The notes below the pieces were generated by a model. It worked only from the letters and a program-made list of their open reading frames with translations, ran no database searches and was not told the DNA's origin. The position numbers and the translations under genes are program-made. A stretch of 64,000 bases of DNA from DASQUK01 sp963756425. GTDB taxonomy: Bacteria; Actinomycetota; Acidimicrobiia; Acidimicrobiales; VFJN01. Positions 52,860-60,820 of the stretch are shown piece by piece (within the stretch, counting starts at the first letter, position 1; every line of letters begins with the position of its first letter). The DNA lies in contig CAVWNW010000019.1 in assembly GCA_963756425.1 (NCBI GenBank), positions 462,339 to 526,338 of the forward strand, written 5' to 3'.

Positions 52860-53858
52860 GGTGCCAGCGGTCGACGCCGTCTCGCGTGCTGCGCGCCGTG
52901 CGGTCTTGGTCGTACTCGTGGCTGCCTTGCGAGCCGTGCGGCCAGTAGTGGTCGCGCCTCGCCTGGCGGTGGTTGCCGTCTGCTTCGCCGACTTGCGGGC
53001 AGAAGTGACCGTTCCCTTGGCCGCGGTTTTTGCGGCTCGTGCGGTGCTGGTGCCGCCGCGCTTTGCAGCACGCACGGTGCGCTCGCCGCCGGCCTTGGCC
53101 GATGATCCCGAGGCCCGGGCGGTGCGTGCTGTCCGATCGCTGGCGTGCTTCGCCCTGCGCGTGGCCTCGATGGCGGCTTCTGTCGCATCCGAGGCACTAG
53201 ATCGCACCTGTGTGGCGGTGTTGCGAGCCACCTTCGCTCCTCGTGGGGACACCCGGGGCCTGTCGCGTCGCAGCACGGTGGCGATGATGTCGCCGATCGC
53301 GGTTGCGCCGCCCTGGGCCAAACCGTTCAGCATGTCCGCGATGCGGTCGCCGACGCCGGCGGCAGTACCCACGACCAGATTTCCGGGGGGCGTATCAGGT
53401 GCACGGGGGTGCGGACGGGTCGGGGCGATCTTCCTCGCTACTGCCATGGCCTCGCCGAGGTCGCTCAGTGCCTTACGGCCCAGCTCGTCGCGCACCATGG
53501 GGAACAATTCACCTTCCTCCACGTCGATGTGCTGGCGCACGTTGTTGATGAGGACGGTCACTTTCGCGTCGAAACGCTCGTCTTCCGGGGACCTGCCGTC
53601 GAGTTCGGAGAGCAGCCACTTCACGACGTGATGCTCCTCGAGGCTCTCGATGCGGAGGTCGTCGGCATCGGGGACCGTCGCCCTCACGGCCGGGTAGAAC
53701 AGCTGCTCCTCGATCGCCGCATGCACCGAGAGCTCCTCGATGATGCGGTCGACGATCGTGCGCTTCTCCACGAAGGCTCGGTCCCCCGTCCGTTCGAACC
53801 GCCTGAACAGGCGCCCCACGGCCTCGTGGTCATCCTTGAGCATGCTTATCGCGTCCAT
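52824..53858 (-). CDS. Hemerythrin HHE protein with histone-H1-like basic tail
   Basis: 344 residues. The N-terminal hemerythrin domain has ligands His11, His46 and Glu50 (HAAIE), His76/77 and His110 with a Glu at 114-115, fit for a di-iron centre binding oxygen or sensing redox. From about residue 200 the protein becomes a long Ala/Lys/Arg/Thr/Ser tail (RTVRAAKRGGTSTARAAKTA, KSAKQTATTARRGATTTGRT), like histone H1 or HupS tails that bind DNA. The last ten or so residues (SAMRSSSDGHT) are antisense to the broken methyltransferase, so the natural 3' end is probably lost. ATG at 53858; GTG 53876 is possible. Confidence 0.82.
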   Translation of the reverse strand: MDAISMLKDDHEAVGRLFRRFERTGDRAFVEKRTIVDRIIEELSVHAAIEEQLFYPAVRATVPDADDLRIESLEEHHVVKWLLSELDGRSPEDERFDAKVTVLINNVRQHIDVEEGELFPMVRDELGRKALSDLGEAMAVARKIAPTRPHPRAPDTPPGNLVVGTAAGVGDRIADMLNGLAQGGATAIGDIIATVLRRDRPRVSPRGAKVARNTATQVRSSASDATEAAIEATRRAKHASDRTARTARASGSSAKAGGERTVRAAKRGGTSTARAAKTAAKGTVTSARKSAKQTATTARRGATTTGRTARKAATSTTKTARRAARETASTAGTSAMRSSSDGHT

Positions 53859-53960
53859 CCGCCCCGGGATACCCACGTAGAGCGCGAGCTAACCGCGGTA
53901 CGTCGGAACGTTGGGGCTCCCGGCCACTGCTGTGCGGCCGCCCCGGCGTGATGGCACGGT

Positions 53961-54040
53961 CGCCCGCCTGCTGGGCCGGGTGGGCCACCGATGCCGACCA
54001 GTCGACACCCTGTTGACCGACAGGGGGGTAGGTCGGTGCC
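53961..54040 (+). repeat. Diverged repeat, copy A
   Basis: About 60 bases from GGTGGGCCACCGATGCCGAC onward match, with substitutions and one lost C, the stretch near 60646-60732 (GGTGGGCCGCCGACGCCGAC). In copy B the frame ends GWAADADQLDTVLTDRA then stop, so both look like 3' ends of one gene. The rest of 53877-54129 holds no gene I can support. Confidence 0.55.
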
Positions 54041-54129
54041 AGTCGCGGTCGTCGGCACGGCCCGAAGGATGACGCTGCTGTGCTGGGATCTGATGACCAT
54101 TGGTCAGAACTACGCCCTCGTCGGCCTGG

Positions 54130-56226
54130 CTACCGCTTGGCAAGGTGGCGGGAGTGCATGCGGTCCCAGAAGCGCAGGTTGCGGCATGCCGACACGAACG
54201 CCGCCGCGTCGGCGGCGTTGCGGAGCGGCACGAACCCTTCGTCGCGCTCGTCACCGATGCCGGCGGCAGCCAGCAGCGGCTCGGCGGCGTCGACGTGGGC
54301 AATGAACTTGCTGTGGGCGTGGGCATCCGCGACGAAGTCACGTGCGGCCGGGTCGCCGGCAAGCGCCGCTGCGCCCTGGTCGCTCGCCATGAGCGCCACG
54401 GCGTCAAAAAGCACGGACGACCCCCCACCCACGTTGCGGTCCGCCGGGGTCCGGTCCCCGCTGCTGGTCACGATCCCACCGACGGTGGGTGCGACCAGCT
54501 CGAGCATCGCGCCCTCCTCGTCCAACGCGGCCCGCAGCGCATCGAGCAGCGCACCGTCGGCACCGTCGGTGACCAGGGCACCGACCTTGCGCCCCGCGAA
54601 GCTGTCGGGACCGTTGCGGATGATGCTGAGCGCCGGCGACGGCGCGAGGCCGTCGACCGGGGTGCGGGCGGCCTTGAGCGGCTCGGGCAGCGCGAGGCCC
54701 AGGCCCTTGGCGACGTTGGTCGCCAGCTCGTCCGAGACGTTGCGGAGCCCGGCGACCATCCGGATCCGGATGTCCTCGGTCTCCACCTTGCTGAGCTCGA
54801 ACACGAACGCGTCGCCGATGTGGGTCTGCTCGATGTCGGTCTGGCTGTCCCAGAACTGGCGCGCCTGGCTGTAGTGGTCGGCGAAGCTCTCGGGCCGGAG
54901 CCGCCGCTTCTCGCCCGACTCCGGCGTCGGGAACGACCTGAAACCCCGGGCCGGGTCCTCCCGCGGGCCCCGGTCGGCTGGCTGCGACCACGAGTTGGGC
55001 TCGTACGCCGCGCGCCCATGCGGGTTGCTCATCGCCATGTGGCCGTCCTGCTGCAGCGTGGCCCAGGGGCACTTCGGCGCGTTGATCGGCAGGTGGGTGA
55101 AGTTCGGGCTCCCGAGCCGCTTGAGCTGGGTGTCGAGGTAGGAGAAGTTGCGCCCCTGGAGCAAAGGGTCATTGGTGAAGTCGACTCCTGGCACGATGTT
55201 CTGGGTGCAGAACGCAACCTGCTCGGTCTCGGCAAAGAAGTTGTCGACCACGCGGTCCAACACGAGGCGGCCGACCCGTCGCACTGGGACGTCTTCCTCC
55301 GGGATGAGTTTCGTGGCATCGAGCACGTCGAAGGAGAACCGGTCGGCGAACTCGTCGTCGAAGAGCTGGAGGCCCAACTCCCACTCGGGGTAGTCCCCGG
55401 CTTGGATCGCATCCCACAGGTCACGCCGATGGAAGTCCGGGTCTGCACCGCTGATCTTCACCGCCTCGTTCCACACCACCGACTGCATCCCGGCCTTCGG
55501 CTTCCAGTGGAACTTCACGAACGTCGAGCGACCCTCGTCGTTCACGAACCGGAACGTGTGGACCGCGAATCCTTCCATGAACCGGAACGACCGGGGGATT
55601 GCCCGGTCCGACATGACCCACATCAGCATGTGCGCCGTCTCGGGCATCAACGACGCGAAGTCCCAGAACGTGTCGTGCGCCGACTGCGCCTGCGGGAACC
55701 CGCGGTCGGGCTCCGGCTTCACCGAGTGGATGACGTCCGGGAACTTGATGGCATCTTGGATGAAGAACACCGGGATGTTGTTGCCGACCAGGTCCCAGTT
55801 GCCCTCCTGGGTGTACAGCTTGACCGCGAAGCCCCGCACGTCCCGGGCGAGGTCGCTGGACCCCTTGTTGCCCGCAACGGTGGAAAACCGCACAAACGCC
55901 GGCGTCCGGCGCCCGGCCTCCTTGAACGGGTCCGCCCGCGTGATCTCGGCGAGCGACTCGTACGCCTCGAAGTAGCCGTGCGCGCCATAGCCCCGAGCGT
56001 GCACAACCCGCTCGGGGATCCGCTCGTGGTCGAAGTGGAAGATCTTCTCCCGGAAGTGGAAGTCCTCGAGAGCGCTGGGCCCGCGCTCCCCCACGGTCAG
56101 GGTGTTCTGGTCGTCCGCGACCGGAATGCCCTGTTGCGTCGTGAGGACCGGCGCCTCGCCGGCCACCGTCTGGTGGGTCTCGCCTCCCGCACCGCGGGTC
56201 CCGTTCAGGCCATCTGCGTCCGCCAT
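54130..56226 (-). CDS. katE: Catalase HPII (large-subunit, clade 2)
   Basis: 698 residues, the large-subunit length. The distal haem pocket has His76 (PERVVHARGYGAHGYF) and the Asn of VGNNIPVFFIQD near 149. The proximal Tyr is in GRNFSYLDTQLKR near 361. The C-terminal region from about 560 (KVGALVTDGADGALLDALRA) is the flavodoxin/DJ-1-like domain unique to large catalases. ATG at 56226 has GGAGGG six bases upstream. It should dismute hydrogen peroxide in the cytoplasm. It lies in a stress-gene region with the hemerythrin gene. Confidence 0.95.
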   Translation of the reverse strand: MADADGLNGTRGAGGETHQTVAGEAPVLTTQQGIPVADDQNTLTVGERGPSALEDFHFREKIFHFDHERIPERVVHARGYGAHGYFEAYESLAEITRADPFKEAGRRTPAFVRFSTVAGNKGSSDLARDVRGFAVKLYTQEGNWDLVGNNIPVFFIQDAIKFPDVIHSVKPEPDRGFPQAQSAHDTFWDFASLMPETAHMLMWVMSDRAIPRSFRFMEGFAVHTFRFVNDEGRSTFVKFHWKPKAGMQSVVWNEAVKISGADPDFHRRDLWDAIQAGDYPEWELGLQLFDDEFADRFSFDVLDATKLIPEEDVPVRRVGRLVLDRVVDNFFAETEQVAFCTQNIVPGVDFTNDPLLQGRNFSYLDTQLKRLGSPNFTHLPINAPKCPWATLQQDGHMAMSNPHGRAAYEPNSWSQPADRGPREDPARGFRSFPTPESGEKRRLRPESFADHYSQARQFWDSQTDIEQTHIGDAFVFELSKVETEDIRIRMVAGLRNVSDELATNVAKGLGLALPEPLKAARTPVDGLAPSPALSIIRNGPDSFAGRKVGALVTDGADGALLDALRAALDEEGAMLELVAPTVGGIVTSSGDRTPADRNVGGGSSVLFDAVALMASDQGAAALAGDPAARDFVADAHAHSKFIAHVDAAEPLLAAAGIGDERDEGFVPLRNAADAAAFVSACRNLRFWDRMHSRHLAKR

Positions 56227-56337
56227 GAGCGTCCCTCCGTCGTCGAGCAGCGTCCCGCTCGGCCGCTACCCACCCACCGGGTCGCCAATCGGATCCTGGG
56301 CCCGCCCTCGTCACAACTCCGGCAGGCGGCGAGGTGA

Positions 56338-56580
56338 CGTCAGGCGGGCAACGAGCATGAGGACCGACCAGCGGTCCTGGGTGGTGAACGACGGAGCCCC
56401 AAGGCCCTGTGTGCGAGGCGTTGGAACATTGAAGATGGTGCCCAGAGCGGCCGCGGCGACGACGAGCGCAAGGTTGAGCGGCCGCCGTGACGAGGACGTA
56501 GTGGACGGTCACGACCGCGGGCCGACGATCGCCGGCGACGTCGATGGGCAGGCGCGGCGGAAGAAGTGTCACTCCGCGGC
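56338..56580 (-). pseudogene. Fragment of a CPBP-family protease gene
   Basis: This stretch matches, on the minus strand and in more than one frame, the last 80 residues of the intact CPBP gene at 60821-61498. Readable pieces such as VVTVHYVLVTAA and LPIDVAGDRRPA compare with LPVALVGDHRAAVATAIYVL there. The upstream half, including the EExxxR box, is missing. It occupies most of the gap between the catalase start and the DUF3618 gene; the remaining bases (56227-56337) hold only the catalase leader. Confidence 0.65.
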
Positions 56581-56646
56581 CGATACCCTCGCGGAGTCGC
56601 CGGGTCGCGGAGACGCGCTGAGACGTCGCTGAGATCTGGCGGGTGA

Positions 56647-57273
56647 TCAGTTCGACGGCCTCTTGGCTGTGTCCTTGATCTCCTCGGCGGCACCGGTAGC
56701 GTCAGATTTGACTTGTTGTGCGGCGCCTCTGGCCTCGTCTCTCACCGTTTCTGCCGCACCCGCCGCCTGTTCACGCACCTGGGTGACCGCGTCCTCGGCC
56801 TCGGGACGCAGGTGCTCGGCGGCCTCCTGGGCCATTGACTTGGCCTCGTCCTTTGCCTCGTCGAGCATCGGTTTCAGCTGCTCCGCAGCCTGGTGTTCCT
56901 GCTTGGTGGGCGGCACCAGAGTGGCGGTGAGCAAGCCGGCACCGAAGGCGATCAAACCCGCCGCCAGCGGATTACCTTCGGTTACCGAGCCGAGGGCCTG
57001 GGGTGCGTCGGACACTCGCTCCTTAACAGCTTGAGTCGTCTCGGCGGTCTTGTCGGTGACCGTGCTAGTGGCATCGGACATGCCGCTTCGAGTGCCGTCA
57101 GCCGTACCCATCACCTTGTCGCGCAGGCGGCCGAACCCTTGCCGGAGGGCCGCCCTTCGGCGTTCTACCATCCGCCCTGGGCTAACCCGGTCGCCGACTG
57201 CCTCCAGGTCGTCGCCTAGCGCCTCGCGTTGGCGTTCCAGGTCGGACTTCAACTCAGTTGCTCGCGTGCCCAT
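56647..57273 (-). CDS. DUF3618-type protein with amphipathic repeat tail
   Basis: 208 residues. The N-terminal DUF3618-like region is LKSDLERQREALGDDLEAVG then DRVSPGRMVERRR. A Gly/Ala hydrophobic segment (GNPLAAGLIAFGAGLLTATL) follows, then a long Ala/Glu/Lys helical tail (AEDAVTQVREQAAGAAETVR) like LEA or apolipoprotein repeats. ATG at 57273 has GGGAGGA upstream and overlaps the holin-like gene by 25 bases. It is the last of three genes in an operon of peripheral membrane-stress type proteins. Confidence 0.82.
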   Translation of the reverse strand: MGTRATELKSDLERQREALGDDLEAVGDRVSPGRMVERRRAALRQGFGRLRDKVMGTADGTRSGMSDATSTVTDKTAETTQAVKERVSDAPQALGSVTEGNPLAAGLIAFGAGLLTATLVPPTKQEHQAAEQLKPMLDEAKDEAKSMAQEAAEHLRPEAEDAVTQVREQAAGAAETVRDEARGAAQQVKSDATGAAEEIKDTAKRPSN

Positions 57274-57698
57274 TGCACGTCCTCCCTCATCGTCTCTGCA
57301 GTCTTTTCGGGGACCGGTCGGACCCGACTCAGCCTGTCTTTGCCCTTGGGGACCAAGACGGCCGCGGCGACGGCGTAGACCGCGCCCACGATCAAGAACG
57401 CCACACCCTCGGGCAGAACCTCGGACAATCCCCACGCCGCCGCGAACGACAACAGCACGACCGCCAGCAGGGCGCACAACGCCCCGCCGGTCAGAATCCC
57501 GGCACCCCTTCCCGCAGCGGCGATCTCCTCTTGGAGCTCGACCTTGGCCAGCTCGACCTGCGTCGACACCAACTCGGAAAAGTCCCGCGACACACGGCCC
57601 AGCAGCTCCCCCAACGACTGCTCCGGTTCGATCGGCTGGGACGGATCGTGTGGGCGCTCGATCCTGGTGGTCGAGCGGATGTGCTCATCGGCGCTCAT
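57249..57698 (-). CDS. Phage holin family (PF07332-type) membrane protein
   Basis: 149 residues. A hydrophilic N-terminus (SLGELLGRVSRDFSELVSTQ and VELAKVELQEEIAAAGRGA) is followed by two hydrophobic segments (GGALCALLAVVLLSFAAAW, GVAFLIVGAVYAVAAAVLV). This is the bacterial phage-holin-3 superfamily pattern, a chromosomal membrane protein rather than a true phage lysis gene. It starts one base after the previous stop and overlaps the DUF3618 gene, so all three are co-translated. Confidence 0.85.
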   Translation of the reverse strand: MSADEHIRSTTRIERPHDPSQPIEPEQSLGELLGRVSRDFSELVSTQVELAKVELQEEIAAAGRGAGILTGGALCALLAVVLLSFAAAWGLSEVLPEGVAFLIVGAVYAVAAAVLVPKGKDRLSRVRPVPEKTAETMREDVQWAREQLS

Positions 57699-57699
57699 C

Positions 57700-58452
57700 T
57701 CAACCCCCTCGTGGCTCGTTGGACGCCGGCGCCGTGGGGAGCGCTTCGTAGTCCGGTGCGCGGGGTGTCGCCTGGCTGGTCCCGGTTCCCGGCGACCCCT
57801 CGTATCCCGTCTCGACCGAACCGCTGGGGGCGCTACCACCGGTCGGCCCGACGTCGGACGACCCGTTGTCGCTCGGCTCCTGCGCCAGGTTGCGCACCAC
57901 ACGACCGGCGACGAGTCCCACGCCGAACGCGCCGAAGAGGAAGAGGCCAGGCCGATTGCGACCAACGCTGCGCAGCTGGCCGAGCACGCCGTCGATCCCA
58001 TCCCCTCGGAGACGTTCAGAAAACTTCTGCGTGCGCACCGCCGCCTCGCGGGCCATGTCGCTGACGGCACCTGCCTCGCCCTTCTCGCCCATCGAGCGCA
58101 GCTGCCTGCTGACATCGTTCAAGCCCTGCGCCAGCCGATCGACCTGCGCGTTGGCCTGGGTGCGCAACTCCTGGCGAGTATCGCCCGCGAGCCGACGAGC
58201 CTGTTCGTTGACCCCTCGCACCACCTCGTGGGCTTCGTCCTGGGTCGTCGAAGCCACCTGGCGGGCCTGCTCGCTCGTCGTCGACGCGACCTCCCGGGCC
58301 TTTTCCTTACCGGTCGACGTAGCCTCCCGAGCCCGGTCGCCGGCTGACGCATCCTCCTGCCATGTGCCCTGCTGCGGTCGGGGCCGCTCGAGCCGATCTC
58401 CGGGGTCATCTGTTGCCGGCTCGCTGGCCGTCGGACGGTCCTGGTCGCTCAT
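57700..58452 (-). CDS. Hydrophilic helical-repeat protein with one membrane segment
   Basis: 250 residues. An acidic start leads to imperfect helical repeats rich in Ala, Glu, Gln and Arg (KAREVASTTSEQARQVASTT, DEAHEVVRGVNEQARRLAGD), which resemble LEA/apolipoprotein helices. A hydrophobic stretch (PGLFLFGAFGVGLVAGRVV) lies near residue 175, followed by a Gly/Ser/Pro tail. ATG at 58452 has GGAGGG upstream. First gene of the three-gene operon; probably binds the membrane during stress. Function unknown. Confidence 0.75.
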   Translation of the reverse strand: MSDQDRPTASEPATDDPGDRLERPRPQQGTWQEDASAGDRAREATSTGKEKAREVASTTSEQARQVASTTQDEAHEVVRGVNEQARRLAGDTRQELRTQANAQVDRLAQGLNDVSRQLRSMGEKGEAGAVSDMAREAAVRTQKFSERLRGDGIDGVLGQLRSVGRNRPGLFLFGAFGVGLVAGRVVRNLAQEPSDNGSSDVGPTGGSAPSGSVETGYEGSPGTGTSQATPRAPDYEALPTAPASNEPRGG

Positions 58453-58686
58453 CTCGCCCTCCTCATCGTCCCGTGGTCCCTTTCCAGACGACACCTGCCT
58501 TCCCACGAGCTGAGAAGCCAAACGGCCACGATGGGGGGCCCGATCAGCGTGAGCACTTCGAGCTCCATGTGATCGAGCCCCCCGCCGGGCTTGCCGCTGT
58601 GGAGCGCTGCGTGATGGTCGTATCGACCGCAAACCCACGGGGAACGAGTGAGGTCATGGCCGGCGCCGACACGCTGTGTTCGAGTC

Positions 58687-59110
58687 GCGCATCGTCGTGC
58701 TCAGGGCGCTCCCGGTCTTGACGATCTGCTGTGTGCGGTGTCCTCTCGTCGGATTCGACCTCGAACTGCCGGTGACGGACCACGAGCGGCGGACCGCGGC
58801 ACTGTTGATCGATGAGGCGGGGTTGGCCGGCCACAGTTTCGCGTGCCTCCACCCGGGCGCTTCTCGTCAGGATCGTCGGTATGTGGCTGCCGGCGCGGTT
58901 CGCCGAGGTCGGCGACCACCTGTCCGACCCACGGCTTTGTCGTGGTGCTGACGGGAGCGGCGGATGAGGCTGGCCTGGTGCATGCCGTCGCGAACCTGAT
59001 GCACGGCGGGGCGATCGATCTGGCCGGACGAACGGGGCTCGGCGCACTCGGAACGCTGTATCAGCACGCGCGTTCTACGACCAGCAACGGGTCAGTGGAG
59101 CGGTCGAGAT
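58687..59110 (+). pseudogene. Remnant of a glycosyltransferase family 9 (heptosyltransferase-like) gene
   Basis: Pieces in shifting frames follow GT9 order. They are RIVVLRALPVL (N-terminus), then, after loss of about 180 codons, FDLELPVTDHERRTAALLID and FACLHPGASRQDRRY. A shift brings WLPARFAEVGDHLSD; a further shift brings GFVVVLTGAADEAGLVHAVA and AIDLAGRTGLGALGTLY. At least two shifts and a large deletion show it is dead. The bases before it (58453-58686) hold the leader of the helical-repeat operon and nothing else I can support. Confidence 0.7.
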
Positions 59111-59190
59111 CTGCCGGGGCTGTCCGGTGCGGGCACTGTGCGCCGAAGACTCGGTGGGCGAGCTCCACTGCATCTGGGTTGGTTGCCGAC
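59097..59190 (+). pseudogene. Fragment resembling a WhiB-family regulator
   Basis: The frame starting at 59104 reads VEICRGCPVRALCAEDS, then VGELHCIWVG. This matches the iron-sulfur CxxCPVRxxC and the G(V/I)WGG turn of WhiB proteins, with the turn degraded. The N-terminal Cys region and the basic tail are absent. It follows the GT9 remnant directly. The match is short, so the call is moderate. Confidence 0.5.
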
Positions 59191-59272
59191 GGTCAAACAC
59201 GGGTCCGCAGTCGCGATCGGTGCCGTCCACGACGGGACGTGGCGCTTCTTCTGAGCTTCTGGGTCCGCGATC

Positions 59273-60235
59273 ATGCGGGTAGGAGCTGGTCCATGCGCTT
59301 CGTCGTCCGTGCGTTCCATCACCCTGCTCCTCGCGTTTCTGGCCCTTATGGCGGCCGCGCCGGCGGCCAGTGCGCAGAGCGAAGAGGAGCCCGACAACAT
59401 CGTCGTGCTGACCGGTCGGGCCGAGGTCCGAGCGGGCGAGACGGTCGACAACGTCATCATCTTCGACGGTCCCGTGGTCGTCGAGGGCACGGTGAACGAT
59501 GCGCTCGTCGCGTTCAACGGCGACGTTCTCATCAGGGGCACCGCCCGTGAGGATGTCGTCGCCGCCGACGGCACGGTTACCGTCGCGGATGGCGGGCGGA
59601 TCGAGGGCGATGTCGTGTCGCGGCACCGGCCGGTCGTGGAGGGCGACGGCCGCCTCGATGGGTCGTGGGAGCGCTGGAACCCGCGGGCGTGGAGCAAGGC
59701 CACGTCAGTGGTGGGCTGGCTCGCCGTGTGGCTGGCGTTCACCGTCTCGAGCCTGATCCTGGGTCTCCTGCTGGGCCTGCTCGCGCCCCGAGCCGCTGTC
59801 GCGGTCGACGCTGCCGCCGCCCGCGGCTTCGGGGCGGTGGTCCTGTGGGGACTGGTGCTGTTGATCGGTCTACCCATCGTCGCCGCCATTGCCATGGTCA
59901 CCCTCGTCGGGTTGCCCCTCGGGGTCGGTTTGCTGCTGGCGCTCGGGCTGATCTACGGCATCGGGTACACGGCCGGGGCGTGGATCCTCGGCCGCCGCGT
60001 CGTCACTGGGGCCTCACCGATCGTCGCCTTTCTGGTGGGCTGGGGCATCCTGCGGGTGATCGCGCTGGTCCCCGTCCTGGGCTGGCTGGTGTCGCTGGCC
60101 GCGATCGTCGTGGGTCTGGGTGCGATCGCCGTGGCGGCCCGCCGCGCCCGCCGGCGTGACGTGGTCGCTGATGAGTCTGGGGAACCGGTGCGGACCCCGC
60201 CGGCCCCTCCGCCGCCAGCGCCCACGCCCACATAG
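59273..60235 (+). CDS. Bactofilin-like polymer-forming membrane protein
   Basis: 320 residues. A signal peptide (SITLLLAFLALMAAAPAASA) leads to a short beta-repeat domain (about 45-120: VVVEGTVNDALVAFNGDVLI, EDVVAADGTVTVADGGRIEG) of polymer-forming/bactofilin character. Four or more membrane helices follow (SLILGLLLGLLAP, GVGLLLALGLIYGIGYTAGA) and a Pro-rich end. The start is unsettled: ATG 59273, GTG 59309, or an ATG at 59294 with a good GGAG site that is out of frame and would need an indel. Probable surface or envelope role. Confidence 0.78.
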   Translation: MRVGAGPCASSSVRSITLLLAFLALMAAAPAASAQSEEEPDNIVVLTGRAEVRAGETVDNVIIFDGPVVVEGTVNDALVAFNGDVLIRGTAREDVVAADGTVTVADGGRIEGDVVSRHRPVVEGDGRLDGSWERWNPRAWSKATSVVGWLAVWLAFTVSSLILGLLLGLLAPRAAVAVDAAAARGFGAVVLWGLVLLIGLPIVAAIAMVTLVGLPLGVGLLLALGLIYGIGYTAGAWILGRRVVTGASPIVAFLVGWGILRVIALVPVLGWLVSLAAIVVGLGAIAVAARRARRRDVVADESGEPVRTPPAPPPPAPTPT

Positions 60236-60820
60236 CTCGAGACGACCACCGGCTTCTCGCACGGCCGCCGCTGGTAGCGCGCTACCTCCCCCCGACCCGT
60301 AGTCCGAGAGACCGTGACCGATCGTCCATGGCGATCACTGGTATCCGTTGCGCTGGTTGTCGTCGGCGACATCGTCTACCCCGTGTCGCTGACTCCACGG
60401 GTTTCGGTCACGCCGATGGCGGTGTAAGGCTCGGTTGGCGACCTGGGTCTGAGAGGCAGTCGAGCGCGGGCCGACACCTAGCCGTCGACGTCATCGAGGC
60501 GGTGGGGCGGGTCGACCGCCTGCGGGCGGTCGGGGTCAGCGTGGGCAGTGACGCCGCCGAGGAGTCGGCCCACGAACGCTGGCGGTGGTCTGGGACGGCT
60601 TCCCCGAGGTGCTGCGGCTGTGCAGCGGCCCTGGGGTCCAGAGGGCTCGCCCGCCGGCCGGGGGTCGGGTGGGCCGCCGACGCCGACCAGCTCGACACCG
60701 TGCTGACCGACAGGGCGTAGTTCGGGGCCGGGCAACAGCGATCGAAACGCCAGGCCGCCTCCGCCTCAGCGGTAGGTGACCGGTTCTTGGGTGGCATGTC
60801 ATCGAGCTGGCCTTGCTGGC
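60236..60820. other. Gene-poor gap with debris
   Basis: No complete gene. A 37-codon frame from GTG 60314 to TAA 60427 (VTDRPWRSLVSVALVVVGDI, hydrophobic) may be translated but is unsupported. Further right, the frame ending at 60720 reads GWAADADQLDTVLTDRA, the end of some lost gene that also occurs at 53961-54040. Confidence 0.5.
60646..60732 (+). repeat. Diverged repeat, copy B
   Basis: Partner of 53961-54040. This copy keeps an open frame to TAG at 60718-60720, while copy A has lost one base in the same place. Both lie in gaps between genes of the accessory region, so they are likely relics of a duplicated gene. Confidence 0.55.

Noticed and set aside
52860..53631. C-terminal 260 residues of the methyltransferase reading frame
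   Set aside because: They are antisense to the Ala/Lys/Arg-rich hemerythrin tail and are not similar to any methyltransferase end.
54100..56337. A 745-codon plus-strand frame opposite the catalase gene
   Set aside because: Antisense of a highly conserved catalase; no family features.
57249..57698. Prophage lysis cassette suggested by the holin-like gene
   Set aside because: The gene belongs to the chromosomal holin-superfamily proteins that travel with DUF3618 proteins; no endolysin or phage structural gene is nearby.
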